A stretch of DNA of 64,000 bases. It comes from Adiantum capillus-veneris (taxonomy: Eukaryota; Streptophyta; Polypodiopsida; Polypodiales; Pteridaceae). Location: the NCBI GenBank assembly GCA_014529385.2, contig CM043962.1:48115598-48179597 (forward strand). The letters run 5' to 3'. A program made the translations under genes and the position numbers. This document shows positions 36,657-47,046 of this stretch, one piece after another (position 1 is the first letter of the stretch; each line of letters opens with the position of its first letter). The notes beneath the pieces are model-generated. The model saw only the letters and a program-made list of their open reading frames with translations, did no database searches and was not told where the DNA came from.

Positions 36657-37138
36657 GTAGTGTTCTGTATCACTCAAGGAAAGAACCACAATAAATTTTT
36701 TTGCATGTTGCGATCGCACGTAACCCAAGTCCACTTGTGCGTGCCGATTCCTAATCGTGTTTTTGAAGAGTGACAGGAAACCCAAGAAAGAAGGGCTTGT
36801 TTAGCCTCCCCTTGTTTCTCTTTTCACTCATTGAGAGCGGACCGTGCACTTAGTGGCCGACCAATTGACGTGAGGTGGGAAAAAGCAACCTTGGTGTGAG
36901 CGCAAGGCTACCAAGGGGTGCGCCCGCGGGAAAGAGAAGAGCTCGGGTAAGAGAAGATCCTTCTCTAACACACATTGCAAGCTAAAGACGAACCTCAAGA
37001 ACCTCAAGACTCAAGAACCTCAGGAACCTCAAGAACCTCAAGACTCAAGAACCTCAAGAACCTCAAGCCTCGGGACACCCAAGAACCACAAGAACCCATG
37101 TTCCTCGTGAACTTAAGAACCCAAGACTTCAGTGCTGT

Positions 37139-37573
37139 ATGGTCATTACCCGAAGTGGAATGCATACTTCGCATAGAGGTGATGAGCATGGAAGAGGTGA
37201 AGAAGAATTTTTTCCATCAGGAGGTTTTTCCAACCCGCCCCCTTCCCCATCTACGCCAAAGATTGCACCAGATCCTATGGAGGCTTTCGACAAGATAATG
37301 ATGGATAGAAAGTTAGAACATGAAGCAAGAAAAGCAGAAAGAAAGGCAGAATTAGATCATGCACACAACGAAAGAATGGCAGCCATAAAGCGTGAGCACC
37401 AAGAAAGAAAAGCAGAAATGGATCGCGAGCACCAAGAAAGAAAAGCAGATTTGGCTCCCGAGCGCGAAGAAAGTCGGTTAGCCTTTGAGCGTGAGCGTGA
37501 GCAAGCGCGCTTGGCGGCCGAACAGAGAGCCCAACACATGCAAGAGTTGTTCCGACTCTTTTCTAGTGTATAG
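37139..37573 (+). CDS. Coiled-coil gag-like ORF of the pol-less LTR element
   Basis: ATG at 37139, TAG at 37571; 144 residues. The N-terminus reads MVITRSGMHTSHRGDEHGRG, the sort of opening seen in some plant gypsy gag proteins. A Pro-rich linker follows (about residues 30-43). From about residue 55 it is an almost continuous charged helix built from imperfect 13-15-residue repeats (HERMAAIKREHQERKAEMDR), predicted to be a coiled coil. There is no zinc knuckle. It may be a truncated gag that multimerises. The upstream leader (36975-37090) is a (CAAGAACCT)n-like repeat. Confidence 0.6.
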   Translation: MVITRSGMHTSHRGDEHGRGEEEFFPSGGFSNPPPSPSTPKIAPDPMEAFDKIMMDRKLEHEARKAERKAELDHAHNERMAAIKREHQERKAEMDREHQERKADLAPEREESRLAFEREREQARLAAEQRAQHMQELFRLFSSV

Positions 37574-38510
37574 GCGCAGATTGACAAGAATTAGGAGAAG
37601 GAGACTCTCAGTTTCTTCTTTTCCAAAGCACGATACACATGATTTGCATGATAATGATAAGCATGATGATTTACATGATCAAGATGTGATTATTCACGAG
37701 CATGATGATTTGCATGATCAAGATGTGATTATTCACGAGCATGATGGTTTGCTTGATAATGATGTGATTGTTCACGAGGATGATGGTTTAGTTGATGCTT
37801 TTTCTAGTGCAGCTAACCTCATTGCAGATTCGATCAATCACGAATAACCGATCTTGGCTCTCGAGTCGAGGTCCAAAGAACCCCCACAGGAAGTATTCTG
37901 TGTTCGAATGATTAATCAACACGCATTGTTCGAGTGTTTCATTCGTGATGCTTTCCTGTATTTTAGTCACCGTCCTTATGTGATCCCTTTTCACAGGCAT
38001 GACATATTGTACGATGAACACGATTCACTCATGAATGCGCACGGATGTATGCGGATTACTCATGAAAAGCTGAAATGTTTGCATTTGAGGAATTCACATT
38101 CAATGTCTGTTCCTTGGCACGACACATTATCCGAAAGAGCACAAGAAAGATTGAGCATCAAGCATGGGCATTTCCATTGTGATTTGACATAGTTGATTGA
38201 TTTAGATCAGAAAGTCAAGATTCGACCCCATTGTTTGCGTGCGTTTGATAAACGGTTTGGCACTCCCCCTCTTTGTTCATCTACATTGCATGCACAGCCT
38301 TTAAAGATGACTATAATTTTTCTAGTCACTCTACATGGAATGGGTATGTTCATGTTTTTGTGTTGGCAGTGGTTTCAGGAATTTTCATCCTTAGAGATTC
38401 TTGAAGAAGGTAGACGCATGACTATAGACGAAGTTGAAGCATTAAAGGAGCCACAGATGACTGTCGCTTTCGGTGCGGCCCAAAGAAGCAAGCGTTGTAG
38501 ACCTTTATGA
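37574..38510 (+). pseudogene. Second ORF region with 45-bp Asp/His repeats
   Basis: A frame shifted by +1 from the first ORF is open from about 37485 to a TAA at 37845 and continues in the same frame after it, with 37854-38192 open. It contains three near-identical 45-bp units (about 37645-37790) encoding HDDLHDQDVIIHEHD-type repeats, followed by a conserved-looking stretch (ALFECFIRDAFLYFSHRPYV; LKCLHLRNSHSMSVPWHDTL). A third frame, 38193-38510, is open up to near the polypurine tract. No protease, reverse transcriptase or integrase motif is present. I do not recognise the product. Confidence 0.45.
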
Positions 38511-38640
38511 AGTTCAAGTATCGCACGACCCACGCATCAGAGTGGGCCGGCGAAGAGTCCTTCACAAGATTTCAAACCTATTGGCGATCTCCCTCGACGC
38601 ATACAGTTCAGTACTAGTACTCACTTTGAAAAGGAGGGGA

Positions 38641-39857
38641 TGTCACGTGCACATCTAGCCGTATGCGTACGTGGACAAGCTACTTCACAATATGGGTTCA
38701 GTTCAGTTCAGTCAGTCTAGCCTAGGAAGTGTTTTGGCACCTTTGTGAGTTTGTTCGCAGACCGTGCATGTCCAGACACTTGGAGTAGATGCATATCCTC
38801 TGGTTGCACACGGCATGATCATCAGTATTACCATTAGATTCCATCAAAAGCATTTTACAGTGCAGAAAACCTGGTTTTCCTATTTTAGCAATTATTTATT
38901 TATTATTTTTATTTGACTTTTATTGGGAAACTGGGTAGGGCAATTTGAGTTAGACACTATATAAGAAAAGCTAGTGCTAGCAAATCTAGGCAGAAGAGGT
39001 AGCAGGAACACCTTGTTCAACATGCACCTTCTCAGTAAGACCTTCCCCAGCAGTTACCTAGCCTTTTTTGCATGAAGACCCAGATCAAGCCTAGCGTTTT
39101 TTATGAAGACAGCTTGGCTTTTTGCATTGCAGATCAGCCCCGGCAGTAGCAGAACAGCAGGACACCTAGCGTTTTGGCATCAGATCACAGATCAGCCCTA
39201 GCGTTTTGGATCAGTAGGACTCCTAGCGTTTTGCAGATTCATCGCGATAGAACCCAGATTAGCATCAGTGTTTTCAGTTTTCAGCATCAAGACCCCGCAG
39301 AACAAGTCCCGAACCTCGCAGATCTCACCTTCCCGCAGCAGATCCTTGCCGCATGGTGAGATCCATCGAAGTTTGCAGTTTCAGCCCGGAAAACGCAGAT
39401 TTCAGCATCTGTGTTTTCAACGCGTCGTCGTTGCATCGTCGTCATCGCAGTCGTCACTTACATAGAGTCAGCATTCAGCAAATAAAGATTTGCAGATTTC
39501 AGCCATTAGCGTTTTCAGATTTTTGCCGGTCTCGTCATCATCCTCATCGTCGTCGACATCGTCGGCAAGTCCATTGCATTGTAGAGATTTGTGCAATCAA
39601 TAGTAGACCGCTCTCGCCATAGAGAGTGGGGCCTTCGGAGGAGGGTTTGACAACAATTCTGGTGTCGTATTCTTCTCTCTCTATCTCTCAGTCTCAGTAC
39701 CTTCATTCACAGTGTTTGCCGCTTTGTTTGTGATCATTTATACTCTCTCACTATAGGAACGGAAGGCTCTCCCTTCCGTAAGTAAAAGGAACCTTGAGCA
39801 CAGTTCGGAGCAGTCATCTTGAGCAAAGTTCAACATTCACTTCCGCTGCACCTTACA
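38641..39857 (+). mobile_element. 3' LTR of the pol-less element, family B
   Basis: GAAAAGGAGGGGA (38628-38640, polypurine tract) is followed by TGTCACGTGCACATC. The LTR ends GCACCTTACA at 39857 (1217 bp). It matches 35548-36639 along its length. Internal features are AGCGTTTT words (39090-39240, 39500-39520) and a TCATCGTCGTCGAC array (about 39536-39560). Confidence 0.85.
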
Positions 39858-40011
39858 TGGCCGTACTCTTCATGAGAATCTTCTTCGCGATCTCTTCCCG
39901 CATCCCCAGATGTAGAGGAAGTCTATTGATCCTTGTTTGAATCCATAAGTGTCGCGAGAAAAAGGATCAGATTTTCTGGTAGAAGAAAAATAAGCCGCAC
40001 TCCGATACCAC
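39858..40011 (-). pseudogene. Gag start and primer site of gypsy family A, minus strand
   Basis: Reading leftward from the LTR edge at 40012, TGGTATCGGAGTGCGG is a near-canonical initiator-Met primer site. A short frame begins MDSNKDQ and hits a stop, with more gag-like residues after it. The sequence is cut at 39857 by the family B element, which therefore inserted later. Confidence 0.6.
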
Positions 40012-40577
40012 TGTAACGAACTTGGACACTCCAAGTCAGATTCCACCGCGACACAGGAGAGATTCACTTCAAAAGAGTTCACAGTTTATAATTGATTCGA
40101 CATGGCCCGGCGGAGTTTCGTGCCAAGAGGTATCGGCCCAAAAGAATGGCGCCCCTTTCGGTATTTCTTTTTGTATTAATCTGCTCAAAGTACAAGGGGT
40201 TCTCACTCTCAGACTCTGTGTCCAGATGCTTTGAGTTCTGAGAGCCGAAACCACATGTTTACAAGGGATGCCCAAAAGCAGAGCCCCAAAAGCTGACAAA
40301 CTTTTAAAAGCTTTTAAAAATAAAGCAATGCCCAAAAGCTTCTAATTATCAGGCTTGCGTAGTATTTTCTTGCGCAAAAAGCAAATTCCGTACAACTGCC
40401 GTAAATCACGGAGATCCGTACGCTCAGCCAGTTAGTTGAAAATGTGCCGCAAATCCCGGAATCTGCCACGTAAGCTTGTACCTGCGTTTCACGGGCCTGC
40501 CAGCTTGGGGGGGGGGGGGTGTGTATCTGCTGCAACATTTTGATGCTAGGGCCATGCGATGTCGCCGGTTTGTGACA
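40012..40577 (-). mobile_element. LTR, gypsy family A, minus strand
   Basis: Runs TGTCACAAACCGG (40577 downward) to TTCGTTACA (40012), 566 bp, and is related to 22606-23094. It contains the conserved motif at 40148-40167 and a G-run. It has a primer site on one side and a polypurine tract plus 3' internal sequence on the other. Confidence 0.85.
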
Positions 40578-40720
40578 TACCCCCCTCTTGAAAGCATTGT
40601 AATCGCCCTTGATTACGCCTGCAAAACAGACAGAAGCGGTAAATTGTCTTAGCAGACACTGACTGTTAGTACCGACGCACTAGGAAAACACATCTAGCAC
40701 ATGTACCAATCGGCAGTCAC
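40578..40720 (-). mobile_element. 3' internal end of gypsy family A with polypurine tract
   Basis: On the minus strand, TTCAAGAGGGGGGTA abuts the LTR. The next ~130 bp match the region just upstream of the LTR at 22606 (for example GTGCGTCGGTACTAA and CTGTCTGTTTTGCAGGCGTA). Confidence 0.75.
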
Positions 40721-41511
40721 ATCACAGGACATCACAGTGGAGGGGGTGGCTAAGGCAGCCTTTAGGGGGCTCACTCTCGGTCTCCAAGGCGCCTTGATGG
40801 GGAAGTTGAGGCAATTTCCTGAGCAGGTGGCTACTAGAAAAGTTTCTGCACAGCTTTCACTCGGAGGCTATGCACTTCCGAGATAGCCACCTCTAGGGAA
40901 GATTTGACAGCTTCCAGGAAGCCACTTATAGTGGGCTAGCCCAGCAGCATCTAAGGGCACCTCCAGATAGATAATAGATGGTAGGAGGTTGTTGCTTCTT
41001 CTGGAAACTTTTTCCTAGCGGTTGCAGGGCCCATTGGGCGGTTACTGCAGCCCCTTCTGGCGGAGTCATGGCACCTTTTTGTGGAAGCATTTCTGGCTTT
41101 TTCTAGGCCGGCTGGAACCATTTCTGCAACTTCCTCTTTTTTTTTTTTTCAATAAAATAAATTTATTCCCTGCTCCCTCGGGTGGGCAACTTCCTTTAGG
41201 TGGCCAGCACATAGAATCACCTTGCTGGCTGGTTTTTCCAAGCTGCAGTTTCCAGCTCATTTCACCCGGCCCCATATTTTTTGGGGCGGCTGACTTTTGA
41301 AGCTTCTGAATAGATTCCCATACAGTTATTAGTTACCCCAGTTACTTATAATGTAAGTAACCTGGCAGCCGGCCTCTGGGGTGCTTACTCAGGAATTTTC
41401 TTGATATGCAGTCTATAGTGATTACCGTGGTTTTGCGCCATTTTTTCTTTCCTTTGTTTTGATCTTAATTACGTTGCAGGAATGCTTCAATATTTTACTT
41501 GGTCATTGCAG
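40721..41511. other. 3' end of KH intron 1
   Basis: No element or gene recognised. TTACGTTGCAG ending at 41479 is an alternative acceptor. The one at 41511 is preferred because it preserves KH-domain continuity without insertion. Confidence 0.5.
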
Positions 41512-41616
41512 AATCTAGACGAGCGTGTACTATGGATTGCTTCAAAGCAGGAGACATCGACATCACAAAGTGCAGCAGAACGGGCACTGTTATTGGTGGT
41601 TGCCCTTCTTATCAGG
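41512..41616 (+). CDS. KH-domain RNA-binding protein, exon 2
   Basis: 35 codons in phase 0, between CATTGCAG and GTAGGA. The translation NLDERVLWIASKQETSTSQS followed by AAERALLLVVALLIR supplies the last strand and C-terminal helix of the first KH domain begun in exon 1. In this family that part reads (D)ERVV.IS..., then A..AL..V...I. The match in content and phase is the main evidence that exon 1 at 18212 and this exon belong to one gene. Confidence 0.7.
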
Positions 41617-41720
41617 GTAGGAAGATTAGAAGTGTTGTTTTTGGTATGTGGTTGTACGTCAAATTGTAGGGACGTGTCCGTTTCTGGACTACTAAGTTTA
41701 CGTTATTGCTGGTCCATTAG

Positions 41721-41903
41721 CCAGAAAATGAAGATCAGGACTTTGCAAAGATTCGGCTTCTAGTTGCAGGATCTCAAGCTAAGATTGCAGTCAGTAAAAT
41801 GTTGGAGAAAATAAATGATGAGACAGGAGCAGTTGTTAATGTCTTCAGTAAAGATAAAGTCCCCTTGCTTGCATTTGCACATGAAAGCGATACACTTGTG
41901 CAG
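41721..41903 (+). CDS. KH-domain RNA-binding protein, exon 3 (second KH)
   Basis: 61 codons in phase 0, between GGTCCATTAG and GTATTG. It reads FAKIRLLVAGSQAKIAVSKM, then KINDETGAVVNVFSKDKVPL, then AFAHESDTLVQ. This is the second KH domain of HEN4-like proteins, where the equivalent is LLVP..Q.G...GKGG...I..ETGA.I.V....(S)KDKLP. The GxxG RNA-binding loop is not present in the expected place, so this domain may be structural rather than RNA-binding, or the gene may be decaying. Confidence 0.7.
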
Positions 41904-41978
41904 GTATTGTTTCTTATGCTTCATTTGCACGTGCAATTGCTTTGTTTGCTTTGCTGACATGCTGCGTAACTTTTGCAG

Positions 41979-42059
41979 GTAGAGGGTAAAGCTTCTGAAG
42001 TGCTGCAGGCATTGGAGTTAATCGCACCAAGGCTGAGGTGGACTTCATTGTTGTTCTAG
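41979..42059 (+). CDS. KH-domain RNA-binding protein, exon 4 (last seen)
   Basis: It starts after TTTTGCAG and runs in phase to TAG at 42057-42059. VEGKASEVLQALELIAPRLR completes the second KH domain and is followed by WTSLLF and the stop. The four exons predict a 300-residue protein. A donor-like G|GTGGAC inside the CTGAGGTGGAC context could instead splice onward, but no further KH exon is seen downstream in the window. The gene therefore ends here or was cut by the retrotransposons that follow. Confidence 0.6.
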   Translation, partial: VEGKASEVLQALELIAPRLRWTSLLF

Positions 42060-42330
42060 GCTGGAAGCACAATTCGTTTGAAACATTTTAATTGTAAATG
42101 GTTGGACAAGAATTACTTCAATCCATTTTTTTGCTATCGTTCTTTTATGTAGAGTAACCATATCATGAGATGCTACAGAATCAAGTAAACGGTTTTTGTA
42201 GGCTACTTGAATGGGCAATTCCATTGGAAGTAAATCACTGGAAAACTGATTGTCAAGACCTTTTGAGGAGCCCTCTTTCATACACATTAAGCTCTTGGAT
42301 GCTACAGCTTGTGCCATATAGATGATGATT

Positions 42331-42665
42331 GTTGTGTTAGCAGATTATTCTGGCCACCAGAATACGATCTCCTCCACACGGACAACCAAAAAAAACCTCA
42401 CACACTGACAACCGATGTAATGTAGTGTGCATGAACTAATGGCGTGGCAGAGAGATCTTTGACAGTTAACGTGGTATCAGAGCGGAGCACCCCTCTTGTC
42501 CTCACAGGAGGAGCCATCACCTCCTACAATGGAGGCAGCAGCAATTTCAACTACTACTGAAGGCACTTTAGGAAATCCTCAAAATTCTCTGGCGACGAGT
42601 TCTATAATAGTTTCCATGGATGGAGTAAAACTTGCCAATGGGACCATCAAAGGGCGATAAAACAC
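42331..42665 (+). mobile_element. Small copia/TRIM-like remnant with primer site
   Basis: TGGTATCAGAGCGG at 42472-42485 is a perfect initiator-Met primer site. The ~140 bp before it, starting TGTTGTGTTAGC at about 42331, would be a short LTR. After it, ATGGAGGCAGCAGC (42530) opens a short gag-like frame that stops at about 42659. No second terminal repeat was found. Confidence 0.45.
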
Positions 42666-42786
42666 AAAATGGAACCAATAACGTGTTTCCCAGCTTTGAA
42701 AGTCCGAAACCTTGAAACCCGAAACGTTTTGGCAAAACAGCCGAAACGCAAAACTTGTTGAAACAAGCGAAACTTTGAGGTTTCCA

Positions 42787-43689
42787 CCTTTGTAACAAGA
42801 GCTTGGTATTTAACAAAGGCTTAATGATACAAAAGAGCGACCTCTAGACAAGCGCGTCTGGAGTGATTGTCCCACCCAAGCCGAGGCCGAGCGTGCAGCC
42901 CATAGGGCTACATCCTCTGTCCAAGAATCCTTATGTACAAATACATAGCAAGGAGGGCTCCGAGTGTCAATAAACAAATGCATCACAATGTGCTTGCAAC
43001 CTGCTGCATCCGGCGGTGTCACGCTAAACTTGGGTAAAGGCCAAAGTGTCTGTACCAGATTTGTCACCCCTACGTCCCCTGTGTGGTGTGAGAACTCAAT
43101 GGCGTGGATCTGGAGCTAGTCAAGAACTGTGTGCAAGGACTTTGTAGGATCCCTGCCGCACATCGGAAAGGAGAAACCTACCGCTGTATCCAGGGCCTCA
43201 GTGCCTTGAGCTATTAGAAAGAGGACGTGGACTCGAAAGCAAGCCTCCTCCTGGTTGCGAGAAGAATCACCTAGGAATCGAGTGAAGCTGTAGTCAAAGA
43301 AGTCCCATCGTCTACGGATGTCAAAGCTAGTCAAACCCCGAGGGACTACTGCAAAAGAAGAAGTAAACCAGAAGTGGCGGCCTTAGATGGAGCTGTGCCT
43401 CCCGAGCGACGTAGCTCGTAGCGAAAGCACTACCAAGAGAACGCCTCGCTGCTGCAGACGTGTGTCGAGTCCCTTGCGTCTGAGGAGGAGTGTGGGAGGG
43501 GTCGTGAGATGAGACTAAGGACCCCATCAGGGGGAGAGGATGAGTGGGAGGTGGGGGTGAAGGTGGAGAGGGAGGAGGCGGAGGGGCGGCGTCTGAGGGA
43601 AGAGGGGGAGGCGGCGAAGCTGAAGTGGATGGAGCCTTTTCAAGGGGTCGTGTTGAAGGGGGTTGAAATGGTTCCCTGTCGTAACCCAA
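42787..43689 (-). CDS. Unrecognised minus-strand coding region, broken
   Basis: The frame 43689-43327 encodes a Pro-rich segment (polyproline around residues 30-55). In a second frame, 43334-43116 encodes FDIRRRWDFFDYSFTRFLGD and ACFRVHVLFLIAQGTEALDT. After a single TAG it continues in the same frame to about 42810, with VTNLVQTLWPLPKFSVTPPD and HKDSWTEDVALWAARSASAW. The composition is globular and unlike random translation. A TTTTGCAG precedes the second frame, so an intron boundary is possible. I do not recognise the family: it may be an exon of an unknown gene or part of a mobile element. Confidence 0.35.
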
Positions 43690-43833
43690 TGCTGCTAAGC
43701 TGCAGGAGGTCGGCCACCAAGGGGAGTAGGGTGGCGAGCTCGTCCCTGTCGGCGGTGGCCATGCACTTGCTGCCGATCGTCAACTGTTTGACCGTTGGCC
43801 TCTCTTGAGATGCCGGCCTGTGTGTCCTCAGTA

Positions 43834-45310
43834 TGTCACCAGCGTGTGACTACTATCTATCCTTTTTGTTGATTTCTTTCTTATTATCTATTTACTTTCA
43901 CTTTTTGGAAACACCCCTCGGGAAATCTAACTGCCCTGCATTGCATAGCTAGTGTGGAACTGTCCAGAGGGAGTCCAGGCCTGAGGGCAAGAGAGCACTA
44001 AGGTTGGACAAGGACTATGGTTAGCCAAAGTGGGGTCATTGACTAGCCAAAGCGAATCCTTTGCTATAGAGGCTACATTTCAGTTCTGGATGTGGCCACA
44101 GTGTACAAAGAGGGTCGGATGACCTAGAAAGATACAATGGCAGCATCTCCTAAAATTTAGGGAATTGCTATTTTGGGACCTGAAAATGTGTTGGCGTCAT
44201 TACCTTCGGAATGACAAGGAGAACATTTTCTTACTCTGCCGTGAAGTCAACTGGGCAACCAGTTGGGAGATTTTTAGGCGGCAACCCCGAAACGGGAAAA
44301 TGCTTGTAAATGTGCCAGGTGGCACCTTCTGGTGCACTTTCCTCATGCAAGAGAAGGGGGCGCTGAATTTTAAGCTAGGAGAGCCTCATTTTCAGTTTTG
44401 TCACAGGTTAAGAGCTATGGAGTGCTTGCTTTCCCTCCTATATACAGTGCGGTGCCAGGAGTGATGCCCTGCACGCTACGCACTGCCCTCTCTCTCCCCT
44501 ATGGCAGTATGTTATGCCCCTCTAGTGGGCTTTTCAATTGACCATTGTACAATTGTGTGGGTTCATGCGTGATTGCTGAGGCAAGAGCCTCTTGCACATG
44601 TACTGGATTAGCTAGCGGCTAATCTCCCGCAGGTACAGGTGAATTCGGAGAGGTTTCACGCCAGAAATATCGTCCGATTCAAAGGGCAAGTAGCCCTACA
44701 GGTGCGGGAGCTTGAGGACTTGCTACAGATGCGACCTGCACGCGAAACGGAGCCCGAAACAGTAAATTACAGCCTGCTGTGTATTTTTGCAGGTTTAGGG
44801 TTTTGACCCTAAACGGACCCTAATACCCCCACGAAGTTTCGGGACGCAAGGGGACCGTTGTACAGGCGATCTGGCGCATTTTCAGGGCTGAAAACAGAGA
44901 ATTCAGCGTGCTGCAGATTCTCGCCAGGTTTTGCAAAGTGCCCGTATGCGTTGGGAAAGTCAGTCAATGCATGGGAATATTGATTGTGGAGGGTCCTAGT
45001 ACAGTTATGCTGCCGAAATCGGACCGGAACAGTTGAAATTCAGCCAAGTGTGTGCGGGGCAGCTTGTAGGGATCCACAGCGTTTATTCCCTCTTTTAAAC
45101 AATAAAGAAATACCGAAAGGGGCGCCTAAGTTAGGGGCCAATCTGGTGTCGGTCTACTCATACAGGTGCAATCTAGCAGCCTGTATCCCTCTCCCCTTTG
45201 TTGTGTCTTGAAAGTACAGGTAAAGTGGACGACAAATTAAATGGGTGAAAGCTAAATCAAGGTTTAAAGTAAAGTCTACCGCCCTTTTTGGATTGAACAG
45301 GCCGTTTTCA
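43834..45310 (+). mobile_element. 5' LTR of outer gypsy chromovirus
   Basis: Runs TGTCACCAGCGTGTG to GCCGTTTTCA, 1477 bp, with a family-specific 3' partner at 62982. It includes AATAAA followed by the conserved GAAATACCGAAAGGGGCGCC (45107-45126). Variants such as CTACGCACTGCC and CACGAAGTTTCGGGACG are shared with the inner element's 5' LTR but not with its own 3' LTR. Confidence 0.95.
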
Positions 45311-45326
45311 TGGTTCCATGGCCGGG
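45311..45326 (+). promoter_or_regulatory. Putative non-standard primer-binding site
   Basis: TGGTTCCATGGCCGGG starts right at the LTR end and is identical in the inner copy (59618-59633, minus). It is not the initiator-Met site used by the copia element here. Confidence 0.5.
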
Positions 45327-45417
45327 ATTAAATCACTTTTTCCCATAGAAGTGAGCCTTGGTCAGTTCGGGCTTGAAGACACAGGGGATCATAGACCAGA
45401 CACAGGGAATTGCAATT

Positions 45418-47046
45418 ATGGCTGACAGACCAGATGATGTGACTGAAGAGGTTTCCTCTTCACAAGGTCAACAGACACATGAAGTGGGTGAGTCCTCAAG
45501 ACCACCACAGACGGATGATGATATATTCAGAACCCAGTTGGCTACTGCTGTGGCTATGTTCACACAAGTAATGCAGAACCCGAGGTTTTTAGCCTTTCTG
45601 CAACCTCCTGTTCCGTCTCAGTAAGTTGGGTCACTGGATCATATTCAAAAGCCTGTTAAGGCTCAAGCACATGTGATTCATACTGCACAGTCAATGGAAA
45701 CACCTGTACACTTGACGAAGAACATGCAGTGTCCACAACCTGTGCCTAAGGTGCAAGAACAGGTGGCTGAGATGCCAGTCTTTCAAGCTGTACCAGTCCA
45801 GCCCGCCACCTTTCAGCAGACTATAGTTGGTTCTAATGGGTAGGGAAGCAACCTACAGGCTATGCAACAGGTGTTCCCACCACCTTCAGTACACCTTGGC
45901 TATTTTGGAGGTGGATCGGTATTCCAGAGCATGGCTGGTCATGCACCTGGAAATCAATTTTACACGCCAGGAACATTGTTCGGGAGTGCTCAAACGATGA
46001 TGCCTAACCCCATGTATGGTGTCACAGGCATGCTACCAGGGTTTCAAAGCACTCAGGGCCAATTTGGGATGCCACAGGCAAATTTTGGTATGGCTGGAAT
46101 TACAAATCAGCAGCCAAATATGGCATTTCCAGGTCAAGTTAATAGCGGCCAAGGAACACAGATGAACCCTAATAGTGTTCCCATGTTTCAATCACTTCCA
46201 TATGACAATTTAACGCCGCTGGAGAGGCCAACTCCGTACAAAGAAGGTGGCAAAGGTGTGTCTTTCATGACCTTTACAGGGTTTGATGACAGGAAGAAGG
46301 CTCTCTCATTCCTCCAGCAGTTTGATAAGGCCTATGCAGGGGGAAACTTTACAGAGGCTTCAAAGGTCCGTAAGGCAGCCACTTTCTTGACAGGGAATGC
46401 GAGACAATGGTGGACAACTTTATTGCTTCAAGGGCAAGCTCCGTGCACATGGATTTACTTCAAGCAGATTTTTGCAGCAGCATGGTTATCTGATGACTTT
46501 GAAGCAGATGTCATGACAGAATGGCACCAGCTTAATGTTGCTACTTGCAAGAATCTGGATGATTACAATTGGAAGTTTTGGAAAGCTCTACTTCCAGTAA
46601 CTTCCTATAGGTTTGTGCCATTGACAGAACAGATTGAAAAATACTGTTGTGGCCTACCTAAAGGATTGAGAAAGTACTGTACGAAGACAAAAGTCACTAC
46701 TTTGACGCAGCTCATTGAGGTAGCAAACACTGGCAATGGTTTGCTCAAGGGAGAAGATTGTGAATTTAATATTGGCGTCAAGGAAGGATCAGCCAAGAAA
46801 AATTCAGCGAAGAAGTATGTTTCCAAGGAGGTTCCTAAAGTGACTCAGGAGCCAGCCAACGCAAGGAAAGGCAAAGCTTCGGCTGAATTTGAAAAGGGAC
46901 CAGCGAAGAAATGGAAAAGATGTTTTCCTCGCAAGTCGGAAGAGCAAAAGAAGGTCCTGAGGTCAGAGAACAAATGCTTCATCTGTGAGCAGCCTGGCCA
47001 CATTGCTTACAATTGTCCTACAAAGAAAAGGCCAGCTGATTCTTAA
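45418..47046 (+). pseudogene. Gag of outer gypsy chromovirus
   Basis: The frame starts MADRPDDVTEEV at 45418 and runs to TAA at 47044, interrupted by TAA (45622) and TAG (45841). Both stops are also in the inner copy. An N-terminal Gln/Gly/Met-rich region (45862-46200) is followed by the retrotransposon gag core (FDDRKKALSFLQQFDKAYAG; TFLTGNARQWWTTLLLQGQA; WIYFKQIFAAAWLSDDFEAD). A CCHC zinc knuckle CFICEQPGHIAYNC lies at about 46976-47017. The final stop is private to this copy (the inner copy reads Glu there). Confidence 0.9.

Noticed and set aside
40930-41479. Extra KH-gene exon before 41479
   Set aside because: The frame 41022-41300 shows no KH-like sequence, and joining exon 1 directly to 41512 already completes the domain.
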